A stretch of 39,291 bases of DNA, taken from the IMG/VR virus record IMGVR_UViG_3300032286_001259, positions 1 to 39,291 of that record, one strand, 5' to 3'. The number at the start of each line of letters is the position of its first letter. Within the stretch, counting starts at the first letter, position 1. The stretch comes from a virus. Shown piece after piece: positions 32,501 through 38,666 of the stretch. The notes under the pieces are model-generated. The model worked only from the letters and a program-made list of their open reading frames with translations, did not search any database and was not told where the DNA came from. The position numbers and the translations under genes were made by a program.

Positions 32501-33499
32501 AGTTATATTGCTGCTGACATCAGATCAAGTAAAAATTGTCGCAACAGCAGTGACCCAGTGTTTACAGAATTGCAATGGTTTGCTAATTCAGGTTACAATA
32601 TTGGCGTAATTTGTCAAGGGCAGGTTGGATTAGGGTTATCGATTAAACCATTCCCAGTGTTTATTGGTGGTTATCAAATAAATGTTGCAGACACATTGTT
32701 GCCATTATTGCCCAATGAGCCTAAACAAAACATTTACCTTAGAAAAACTTCAGACAACAGACTCAGCAATCAAGTGTATTCAACAACTGAGGATGAGCCT
32801 AGCGGGTTTACAAAACAACTAATTGCTACTGTTGTTACAGATGATGAATTTGTAACTAGCGCGGTCACTTACCCTATTGGTATTTCAATTCCACCAAACA
32901 ACTCTAGTGTAACAAAATATTTGTCCAATACCGGTGGCGAGTGTGGCTGGGTGACAGCGTCCCAAATTGTTAGTTTAGGTAGCGGTCCCGTCTACACTTT
33001 ACCCGCAGCAAGTGCTACCACTTTAGGTGGTGTTAAGTTAGGTGCCGGAGTAACTACGGATGCCATTGGCAATTTAACTTTAAATTTAGGCGCTGGATTT
33101 ACTACTGACGCCAGTGGGGTCGTTAGTGTTAATCCCGGGCCAATCGTTGTATTGAATTTTGATACCAATGCCATAGACCCGCCTTGGACAACAGATCCTG
33201 CATTACCTGCGTTAACTGTTAAAATAGCAAGAGGTGCAACAGTTACTAGAGTTTCGGGGGCAAGTCCTGGTCGATATTTAGTTACTTTTACCACACCTCG
33301 ATCCGATGCTAACTATGTAGCAATAGTTACGATGGGGTGGAATTCTACCCACAGTCCGCCTGACACATATAGAGACAATGCTTCTTATTTCATTTTAAAT
33401 CAAACTGCCGCTAACTTTGAAATTTATGTAAATGATTGTCACGGACCTGCTCCAATACCAATGGATACCGACAACATTGGCATAGTTGTGTTTGCTTAG
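29555..33499 (+). CDS. Large fibre/spike-like protein with shared N-terminal anchor
   Basis: 1314 residues. The anchor module is at 1-~90 (YNINRADGTNFLV, PNYGQVVNTNFLRLLENS, VPGQLWYDS). Then come two copies of the YL-DG-WV motif (about 96-120 and 188-214) and a third near 1120-1140 after the central region. The central ~800 residues are rich in Tyr, Trp, Gly and Ser with strand-like alternation, for example KYISLGYTLHFGATTYLYYR. I do not recognise a family; a propeller- or spike-like beta domain is possible. The last ~130 residues look like a knob, with GRYLVTFTTPRSDANYVAIV and DNIGIVVFA. The start has AAGGA about 10 bases upstream. It could be an enzyme-bearing spike, but no catalytic motif was identified. 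Confidence 0.62.
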   Translation: MSYNINRADGTNFLVLNDNVVNRDYSVTFVGKMVPNYGQVVNTNFLRLLENSAAPVRPPSPVPGQLWYDSGIQKLKFYTGTAFHTLDSIPPNTLGTTAYLTSNTLGDYNWVNANTLKNNLFPSSALGGVPANQINYKGNLNTSADLPTSGATFGDLYVTNDGHSWVYNNCTPPSATCVNGFQDVGSQVGYLKKNADGSTSYVTAASLISDILPAGKNNQILFNLNKGITSSSNFTWDGTQLIVAGKIYTTDTNNGVAPGAAGSRDLKKYIDDFDYNNADPKAGVLTENRIPLYADFKFSIGGSGLGVFALSLEKNYPTMFFHAVTASGLVSVFRAFKFNEQSIWIFDPDPVQVNFATASERVRAVYNMGTQFAYLQLVDKTTDVQTRLVLAKTNNSSKPGSWSFYLDVTTFVTNNANLFLYINPYGVINGTINAVTGIDPDDRLLTLDLADPMILKVYSIPFSGTAAPVFLRQQTLMTGSADVANTDYSGRLRANSSNYVTLPWGYQPFGMCFPFTWNKFTEQLIFVGVGYRYLSEANGSSYSAGFGATVSWKIPKTWLLLGTGFPVNLVPVNTNSGKRYNLFEDSTWDSVTGGMTTRYFNAGYAIGIVTDENSKYISLGYTLHFGATTYLYYRKWSADTVYPVIGGSIPDPTLSEDVRIIDESPWSKNAYGRSGFIIGSNITLYCSSAKYGLLTVSTDFSSGPTARYLSQSGTNNALKLNTLGWSTEYARTAFTSTVLASPGWAGDFSFYHTGTTVKSDGTPVYYIARAGRRVFTVGVAGTPWDYGASKATPQSRTYTDAGISVPAMPTTIGAITNIVAEPSCIWDGNTVNPIFWHVVRGTNPGVPTGLSAGVGTPLSTNMLYVAKCINGVWSSISGPFNISNISAGNVARGDNTNQWTLHNGSHLLTQTGIIMHPGIDVRVPGAASFYYLRFDTNTNTTVTEGASPLFPVSTAFGTTYGYAGVSYGYSTVLGYYQMSGYASYIAADIRSSKNCRNSSDPVFTELQWFANSGYNIGVICQGQVGLGLSIKPFPVFIGGYQINVADTLLPLLPNEPKQNIYLRKTSDNRLSNQVYSTTEDEPSGFTKQLIATVVTDDEFVTSAVTYPIGISIPPNNSSVTKYLSNTGGECGWVTASQIVSLGSGPVYTLPAASATTLGGVKLGAGVTTDAIGNLTLNLGAGFTTDASGVVSVNPGPIVVLNFDTNAIDPPWTTDPALPALTVKIARGATVTRVSGASPGRYLVTFTTPRSDANYVAIVTMGWNSTHSPPDTYRDNASYFILNQTAANFEIYVNDCHGPAPIPMDTDNIGIVVFA

Positions 33500-33543
33500 T
33501 GTAAGGCTTTATTAACTCAAGAATCTAGATATAGGCACATTTA

Positions 33544-34725
33544 ATGACAATTAATTTCCCAACTATTAATTTATACAACGGTCAAAAATTCACTCCGCCA
33601 AGTTTGCCCGAAACTACATACACCTATGATGCAGTTAAACGTGTATGGGTAGGCGCAGGCGACAGTAATTATCCTGCTATTGCGGCTATTTTAGGCGGAG
33701 TTGATTTAGGGTATACTGGATCCGTTGGATATAATGGATCAATGGGATACAATGGATCAATGGGATACAATGGTTCAATGGGATACAATGGTTCAATAGG
33801 GTACACTGGTAGTGCCGGACCAGCAGGTGGCTATACTGGATCAATTGGATATACTGGATCAATTGGATATACTGGGTCAGTTGGCTACACTGGTTCGCTT
33901 GGCTACACTGGTAGCATAGGCTTTACTGGGTCAGTTGGCTTTACTGGATCAGTTGGCTTTACTGGATCAGTTGGATATACTGGATCACTTGGCTACACTG
34001 GTAGTATTGGCTATACTGGATCAGTTGGATATACTGGATCACTTGGCTACACTGGTAGTATTGGTCCATCAGGTGGCTATGCAGGATCAGCCGGCTACGC
34101 AGGATCAACTGGGTACATTGGATCAGCTGGCTATGCTGGGTCACTTGGTTATTCTGGGTCAAACGGTTATTCAGGGTCAAACGGATATGCAGGTAGCACT
34201 GGCTACGTAGGATCAGCCAGTACAATAGTGGGCTATACCGGGTCGCTTGGTTATTCTGGGTCAAACGGATATTCTGGATCAAACGGATATTCGGGGTCAA
34301 ACGGATATGTTGGATCAACCGGCTATACTGGTAGCATAGGGTTAGGCTCTCGGGCAACCGTTACTGTAACAACAGCAAGTGTGGCTAATTCTGCATCTAC
34401 TACCGCTAGTATAACTGGGTTTAAAGGGTACAATTTGTATAAAGTGTACTCTAGTCATGCAGCTTGGATACGAATTTATACTACAGCAGCAGCAAGAACT
34501 AGTGATAGCTCTCGAGCACAAGGCACAGATCCAACCCCTGACGTGGGAATTGTTACCGAGGTGATCACAATCAGTGCAGGGCAAACAATTACGTTGGCTC
34601 CTGCAGTGTTGGGGTTTAATGATGAAAGTCCAGTGAGTGATATTATTCCTATAGCAGTTACCAACTTGTCAGGAGCCACAGTAGCGATCACTGTTACTCT
34701 TACTCTAGTGCAAACGGAGATCTAA
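33544..34725 (+). CDS. Collagen-like tail fibre protein
   Basis: 393 residues. An N-terminal ~55-residue head (PTINLYNGQKFTPPSLPETT, DAVKRVWVGAG) would attach to the virion. Residues 56-269 are about 33 hexapeptides of the form G-Y/F-x-G-S-x, i.e. Gly-X-Y collagen triplets, interrupted by GPAG, GPSG and ASTIV. The C-terminal ~120 residues form a compact domain with GFKGYNLYKVYSSHAAWIRI, RTSDSSRAQGTDPTPDVGIV and a beta-strand end LVQTEI. I recall this as a fibre-tip domain in marine phages. The protein likely forms a trimeric stalk and knob. Starts 44 bases after the previous gene with a weak AGG. It is directly followed by the protease. Confidence 0.78.
   Translation: MTINFPTINLYNGQKFTPPSLPETTYTYDAVKRVWVGAGDSNYPAIAAILGGVDLGYTGSVGYNGSMGYNGSMGYNGSMGYNGSIGYTGSAGPAGGYTGSIGYTGSIGYTGSVGYTGSLGYTGSIGFTGSVGFTGSVGFTGSVGYTGSLGYTGSIGYTGSVGYTGSLGYTGSIGPSGGYAGSAGYAGSTGYIGSAGYAGSLGYSGSNGYSGSNGYAGSTGYVGSASTIVGYTGSLGYSGSNGYSGSNGYSGSNGYVGSTGYTGSIGLGSRATVTVTTASVANSASTTASITGFKGYNLYKVYSSHAAWIRIYTTAAARTSDSSRAQGTDPTPDVGIVTEVITISAGQTITLAPAVLGFNDESPVSDIIPIAVTNLSGATVAITVTLTLVQTEI
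33709..34350 (+). repeat. 18-base tandem repeats encoding collagen-like GYxGSx units
   Basis: About 33 imperfect 18-base units coding for Gly-Tyr/Phe-x-Gly-Ser-x. Three sub-blocks differ in composition: Asn/Thr at position 3 first, Thr in the middle, Ala/Ser at the end. This suggests successive local duplications. There are no spacers, so it is a coding repeat. Confidence 0.9.
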
Positions 34726-34727
34726 GT

Positions 34728-36440
34728 ATGGACGCTAAAGAATACATCGTTGTTTTAAACGAACGTACAGACCTAGATGACTTCTATACCGATATGGAAC
34801 AGCAAAGTCGTTACGAATATATCCCCAATAGGCCTGTAGAGTTGGTTTACCGTAGGCCCATGAGTCGTAGCACACATTATTTGTTAACCGATGAAGAAGC
34901 TGCTGTGTTGAAGCAAGACCCTCGGGTGCTGTCTGTGGACGAGCCCTACCACACCCGAGGACTTGAAGTTATGCCAATGGCTCAATACAGTACTAACTGG
35001 AACAAGTCCGGCATTGATTCCCAGACCAGCCTAAACTGGGGATTGCTGCGTGGGTATGAAGGCACGGCTCGAGCTGGCTGGGGTAGCGACGGCACGCCTG
35101 CAGCAACGGGTACTATAAATTTAACCAATACAGGGAACAATGTTGATGTAGTCATCATTGACGGACATATGTTACCTGGCCATCCAGAATTTGCGGTCAA
35201 CGCCGATGGCACTGGTGGATCTCGTGTAAATCAATTCAATTGGTTTCAATATAATCCCCAAGTAAGGGGAATTGCAGCCGGCACTTACGTTTATGATTTT
35301 GGTTCATCAGCGGGGGCAACACGTGACAACAATCACGGTTGTCACGTAGGCGGAACTGCTGCAGGTAACACTTGTGGGTGGGCGCGCAGTGCTAATATCT
35401 ATAATATCAGTCCCTATTCAACTACTACTGTCAACGGTACGGCGTCTGGATACAACAATTACAGTTACGATTTGATCAATTATGTTAGAGTATTTCACGC
35501 CAATAAATCTGTCAACCCGCGCACTGGACGTAAAAATCCCACTGTTTGCAACATGAGCTATGGGTTCTTTGGTTCTGCAGCATTTGCTAACATCGCATGG
35601 TTTAACTACAAGGGAACAGACACATTCAAACCGGTAGGCGGGTGGACAAAGTCACAACTTGACAATTTTGGCCTAATATTTAGACCTGAGAAAAACGCTA
35701 ATGGGGACTTTATTAATCTTGATAATGGACCTGACGTATATTATTCTGGTGGCGATCCCAGCATAGATCAAGATGTAGTAGATGCTATAGCCGACGGAAT
35801 TATTTTTTGTGGTGCGGCAGGTAATTATTTTACATTTAATGACCGTATAGGCGGAAACATGTACAACAATTATTTTGTTATCCCCTCTGGTGGGGTAAAT
35901 TATGCTTATTACTATCACCAGGGGGCTACCCCTACTAGGGCTACTGGCGTCATACATGTTAGTGCTGTTGACAGTACCGTGCTGGAACGGAAAGTTGATT
36001 TCAGCAACGCCGGACCAAGAACTGACATTTTTGCTGCAGGCACAAACATCATGAGTTCTAAAAACGTAGCAACTGTTACTGACCCTAGAAATGCCAGTTA
36101 TGTCAAAGCAAATGACAGTGGCACCAGCATGGCCAGCCCGCAAGTAACTGGTATTGTTGCTTGTGCATTAGAAACTTATCCCAATATGACGCCGGCACAA
36201 GCGTTGACTTACGTGCAGACCTATGCCAATAGCGGTGTTTTAGCGAACCCAACCATCAACACCGATTTTAGTGCCAATGAGTTAAAAAATGTAAATACCT
36301 TGTTCAATGGGCCAAACAAGTTTATGGTTTATCATCCCGAGCGAGGCGATCGGTATCAAGTGTATCCAACACGTGATTACAGTTATAGACCCACATCTGG
36401 GCGTGTTTACCCTCGTCCACGTATCAGGCGATTTGGGTAA
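34728..36440 (+). CDS. Subtilisin-like serine protease (S8 family) with I9-like propeptide
   Basis: 570 residues. Residues ~1-85 resemble an I9-type inhibitor propeptide (EYIVVLNERTDLDDFYTDME ... LTDEEAAVLKQDPRVLSVDE). The catalytic triad is readable: D145 in VVIIDGHM, H203 in NNHGCHVGGTAAG, and S467 in SGTSMASPQ, with oxyanion Asn N366 in CGAAGNY. The His motif has Cys where HGTH usually has Thr. There is no signal peptide. The C terminus is Arg/Tyr/Pro-rich. It is the last gene of the tail module, with GGAG before the ATG inside the preceding gene. This suggests a virion-associated protease acting on tail proteins or on host surface proteins (inference). It ends one base from the convergent thyX. 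Confidence 0.92.
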   Translation: MDAKEYIVVLNERTDLDDFYTDMEQQSRYEYIPNRPVELVYRRPMSRSTHYLLTDEEAAVLKQDPRVLSVDEPYHTRGLEVMPMAQYSTNWNKSGIDSQTSLNWGLLRGYEGTARAGWGSDGTPAATGTINLTNTGNNVDVVIIDGHMLPGHPEFAVNADGTGGSRVNQFNWFQYNPQVRGIAAGTYVYDFGSSAGATRDNNHGCHVGGTAAGNTCGWARSANIYNISPYSTTTVNGTASGYNNYSYDLINYVRVFHANKSVNPRTGRKNPTVCNMSYGFFGSAAFANIAWFNYKGTDTFKPVGGWTKSQLDNFGLIFRPEKNANGDFINLDNGPDVYYSGGDPSIDQDVVDAIADGIIFCGAAGNYFTFNDRIGGNMYNNYFVIPSGGVNYAYYYHQGATPTRATGVIHVSAVDSTVLERKVDFSNAGPRTDIFAAGTNIMSSKNVATVTDPRNASYVKANDSGTSMASPQVTGIVACALETYPNMTPAQALTYVQTYANSGVLANPTINTDFSANELKNVNTLFNGPNKFMVYHPERGDRYQVYPTRDYSYRPTSGRVYPRPRIRRFG

Positions 36441-36441
36441 T

Positions 36442-37125
36442 CTAAATCGAATCCAAGGCCATTGGAAAAATTTTAGCAATAACAGCAGCGCAGGCCAGTG
36501 CAACTTCTTGATGTTCTAGTTGTGTACCGTTGGCTGCTCTAAGTTGAATATAGTGGATCCAACTTCTAAGTGTGCCATTCATATATAATCTACTAACAGT
36601 ATTGCCTTCAGGCAGTATTGCTCGCGCCTGTTCTTTAGCAATACCATTACCTACAGCCCACCCATATGTTTCTCTTGCTAATTTAATTAATTGATGCTGT
36701 CGCTCCCGCCACATCTTGTTGAGTTCCCTGTGTGCAGAATCAGTCAAGTCAAGTGTTGTGCTGTTTTGCCTATTCTTAGTATCTTGTAAGCGTGTCTCAC
36801 GAATAACAAAGTCCAAGTCCTGTGTAGGGTCGGCGTAGCGCTGACTAAACTCTTGGAAACTAAAGCTGCGATGACGTAGCATTTGGCGTGCAATATCCCT
36901 TGTAGTTTCAATTTCCAAACAGGCCGACACCATCTCCAATGGACTCCAGTGTTGATGTTTGATCAAATATTTGATTAAGCGTTCGCTAGTTTCAGTATTG
37001 AGTTGATTACTGGGGTTGCTGACTCTAGCGCAATAAGCAATCAAGTCTTGTACGTCGGGTGAGAATCCAAAACTAGATTCAAGTTCTTCTGTTGCTCGAC
37101 TATAACTTATTAGTTTTACTTTCAT
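36442..37125 (-). CDS. thyX: ThyX flavin-dependent thymidylate synthase
   Basis: Converts dUMP to dTMP using methylene-tetrahydrofolate, FAD and NADPH, supplying thymidine for phage DNA synthesis. At 227 residues it has normal family length. The ThyX signature RHRX7S is present at residues 84-94 (RHRSFSFQEFS, then QR). C-terminal WIHYIQLRAANGTQLEHQEV corresponds to the LR...AQ.E substrate-binding helix. The usual SPLEH is SPLEM here, a possible family variant. The start ATG overlaps the previous stop (ATGA), so it is translationally coupled to the small gene upstream. Confidence 0.95.
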   Translation of the reverse strand: MKVKLISYSRATEELESSFGFSPDVQDLIAYCARVSNPSNQLNTETSERLIKYLIKHQHWSPLEMVSACLEIETTRDIARQMLRHRSFSFQEFSQRYADPTQDLDFVIRETRLQDTKNRQNSTTLDLTDSAHRELNKMWRERQHQLIKLARETYGWAVGNGIAKEQARAILPEGNTVSRLYMNGTLRSWIHYIQLRAANGTQLEHQEVALACAAVIAKIFPMALDSI

Positions 37126-37457
37126 AGGTTTTTCAGTAATTGGTCAGTTTTGGCTTGTACGGTACGTGCCACTGAAGCCACGGAAATATAGTAGTCTACG
37201 TCTTCAATATAATCATCAAGTTCTCGGAGACGATCTGACAAATGCTGTTCGAGATTTGCTGGATCATGTCCTACGGCCAAAAGCTGAGAGATGTTGATTG
37301 GCACCCGGGTGCCGTCCTTGAGATTCACTACCACGTACTGAATAACTTCAATGGGAACATCCGTTTTATCAACCTCTTTAATCCACCGTTGCCATTGGGC
37401 TCGAGTATTGAGGGTGATTTTTTTAGCTCTTGGCCGTCGGGGCTTTTTTTCTTGCAT
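37122..37457 (-). CDS. Small conserved protein of unknown function
   Basis: 111 residues from the ATG at 37457. A longer frame from a TTG at 37556 would add 33 residues lying wholly inside the upstream gene and looks less likely. The N terminus is strongly basic (QEKKPRRPRAKK). Then come VIQYVVVNLKDGTRVPINIS, an acidic helix (LRELDDYIEDVDYYISV), and a Lys-rich end. I recall comparable proteins in T4-like cyanophages without known function. It overlaps the upstream gene by 35 bases in the +1 frame and is coupled to thyX. A basic head suggests nucleic-acid or protein contact, but that is speculation. Confidence 0.55.
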   Translation of the reverse strand: MQEKKPRRPRAKKITLNTRAQWQRWIKEVDKTDVPIEVIQYVVVNLKDGTRVPINISQLLAVGHDPANLEQHLSDRLRELDDYIEDVDYYISVASVARTVQAKTDQLLKNL

Positions 37458-38073
37458 TGGCCGCCGCTCGCTTAGGTGTAGTAGCATTAGACTCTTTGAT
37501 TGGTTGCGGTATTGATTCAACCACTGTTCCTGCCAGCTCAGCAGCTTCTTGGTCAAGTATATCGGCTTCTTTTAGTAATTCGGCAGCTTGCCGACGCATA
37601 CGAGCACTTTGATCACGACGCTGCTGAGCCAAATCCTCGTCAGTAAGTACGTCAGATACAGCAGGTGCAGCAGTGGTGGCCTTGGTTGGTCGAGACATGT
37701 CGTTCAACTTCTTATTGGCCTGCTTGCCACGCTCCATTTCTGCAATAATCTTGTTTACTTCCTCAAGAGTTACTTTAGTTGCAGCATTAGGTGTGAGTAT
37801 AACTTGATTGGTGGGAATTTTTTTAATAAGTCCACCGGCATGCAGTGCATTTAGTGCATTAGTGCCGTCCTTCATGGTAACACGAAACAGTGCTTCAGCT
37901 AAGGTGGTCGAAGTTTGTCCGGCATTGCTTTCTACACAATGCATGACTTCTTCGTGAATCAATGGTGAGAGAGAATCTGAATATGCAACCAAGCACATAT
38001 GATCCTCATCGGGCACGGTGTTGTATAGCACAACTAGCTTTTTGCCCTTGTGCGTTCCTATGTGCTTGATCAT
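37423..38073 (-). CDS. Conserved protein of unknown function, possibly helical and Ala/Lys-rich at C terminus
   Basis: 216 residues. The N-terminal half (1-~110) looks folded, with HKGKKLVVLYNTVPDEDHMC, then HEEVMHCVESNAGQTSTTLA and a segment GGLIKKIPTNQVILTPN. The C-terminal half is low-complexity and helical, with ALA/GLU/ARG/GLN-rich RRDQSARMRRQAAELLKEAD and a basic tail AAANARKKAPTAKS. I do not recognise a family name, but similar proteins occur in T4-like marine phages (from memory). The ATG at 38073 follows the previous stop by 5 bases. No strong Shine-Dalgarno is seen. Confidence 0.65.
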   Translation of the reverse strand: MIKHIGTHKGKKLVVLYNTVPDEDHMCLVAYSDSLSPLIHEEVMHCVESNAGQTSTTLAEALFRVTMKDGTNALNALHAGGLIKKIPTNQVILTPNAATKVTLEEVNKIIAEMERGKQANKKLNDMSRPTKATTAAPAVSDVLTDEDLAQQRRDQSARMRRQAAELLKEADILDQEAAELAGTVVESIPQPIKESNATTPKRAAANARKKAPTAKS

Positions 38074-38078
38074 AGATT

Positions 38079-38315
38079 TTACTCGGCTGTTGCGTCAGGT
38101 GTTTCGTCTGTGCCAGCAGCTGGGGTAGACGTGTCTTTGACCTGCTCTAGAAAGTTAGAAATTTTTTCGTACACTTTGCCAACAGCAGTAAATTCTTTAG
38201 GACGGAAAGCACCGCGTTGCGTAGCAACGTCAATGATGCTAAGTACCGAGCTTAAATCTTCTAATGTAAGTGTGACTTGATCTGGTGCAGGTTGGGTAGC
38301 TTGAGTTTCAGACAT
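38079..38315 (-). CDS. Small conserved protein of unknown function (78 aa)
   Basis: 78 residues. An acidic/polar N terminus leads to a helical core, LEDLSSVLSIIDVATQRGAF and EFTAVGKVYEKISNFLEQ, and a Thr/Pro/Glu tail. Proteins with this core occur in T4-like cyanophages to my recollection, always without known function. The ATG has a strong AGGAGAT Shine-Dalgarno about 7 bases upstream. It is the first gene after a 77-base gap with a TTGACA box and an inverted repeat, so it probably opens a transcription unit that runs through thyX. Confidence 0.7.
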   Translation of the reverse strand: MSETQATQPAPDQVTLTLEDLSSVLSIIDVATQRGAFRPKEFTAVGKVYEKISNFLEQVKDTSTPAAGTDETPDATAE

Positions 38316-38326
38316 GACAACTATCT

Positions 38327-38355
38327 CCTTTAAAAATGTGTAATTGGGGTGTCAA
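38327..38355 (-). promoter_or_regulatory. Possible promoter before the 78-residue gene
   Basis: Minus-strand TTGACA (38355-38350), a perfect -35 consensus. At the normal spacing of 17 bases the -10 position reads TAAAGG, which is poor. The weak -10 suggests an activated promoter or a chance match. Confidence 0.35.
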
Positions 38356-38375
38356 TGTTATTTAACTACACATTT
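38334..38375. repeat. 9-base perfect inverted repeat around TTGACA
   Basis: AAATGTGTA at 38334-38342 and TACACATTT at 38367-38375 are exact reverse complements, separated by 24 bases that contain the -35 box. This could be an operator. A long-loop hairpin is less likely, and a terminator is unlikely because the arms are AT-rich. Confidence 0.5.
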
Positions 38376-38392
38376 AATGAAGGTAAAATTTT

Positions 38393-38662
38393 TTACCTAG
38401 AATTTAAATCTATCAGATTCAAACTAAAAAATGTTAGGTCTGATTCGTCCTCAAAGGCAGCACAGTGTAGATAATCAAATCCAACGTCGCTGCTTTTTAC
38501 ATAGCGTTGACCAAAAAAGAATCTTGAATCGGTATGTTCGTAGATCCAGTTCAGTATAGACTTAGAATCAGATACTTGCAGACTAAAGTATACGGGTGCA
38601 AAATGTGCGTAGAGTATTTCTACTCTACGCTGATTGTGATAGTCTAACGGGTTGAATTCCAA
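38393..38662 (-). CDS. Hypothetical protein (89 aa, TTG start)
   Basis: 89 residues from a TTG at 38662; no ATG or GTG lies between the upstream stop and this codon. The sequence is rich in Phe, Tyr, Ser and Asp (YAHFAPVYFSLQVSDSK, RFFFGQRYVKSSD, FEDESDLTFFSLNLIDL), with no membrane segment. I do not recognise it. It starts 4 bases after the VWA gene stop, so it is likely co-transcribed with it. Its aromatic-acidic character resembles small host-takeover proteins, but nothing specific supports a role. The lack of a Shine-Dalgarno and the rare start lower confidence. Confidence 0.5.
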   Translation of the reverse strand: MEFNPLDYHNQRRVEILYAHFAPVYFSLQVSDSKSILNWIYEHTDSRFFFGQRYVKSSDVGFDYLHCAAFEDESDLTFFSLNLIDLNSR

Positions 38663-38666
38663 AATA

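Noticed and set aside
26826-33499. Diversity-generating retroelement target in the fibre genes
   Set aside because: No reverse transcriptase, template repeat or variable-repeat pair is visible in the window.
33709-34350. CRISPR-like regular repeats
   Set aside because: Units are contiguous without unique spacers and keep one reading frame with Gly-X-Y periodicity, so this is a coding repeat.
33959-34357. 132-residue repetitive frame on the minus strand
   Set aside because: It mirrors the 18-base collagen-coding repeats and has no independent features.
35673-36143. 156-residue frame opposite the protease
   Set aside because: It lies antisense to the catalytic core of a well-supported subtilase and resembles no protein.
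37440-37455. Programmed -1 frameshift at the A7 run
   Set aside because: The downstream gene is in the +1 frame, so a canonical -1 shift would not enter it.
37458-37556. N-terminal extension of the 111-residue protein to a TTG at 37556
   Set aside because: It would overlap the upstream gene by 134 bases, uses a rarer start, and its residues look like out-of-frame sequence.
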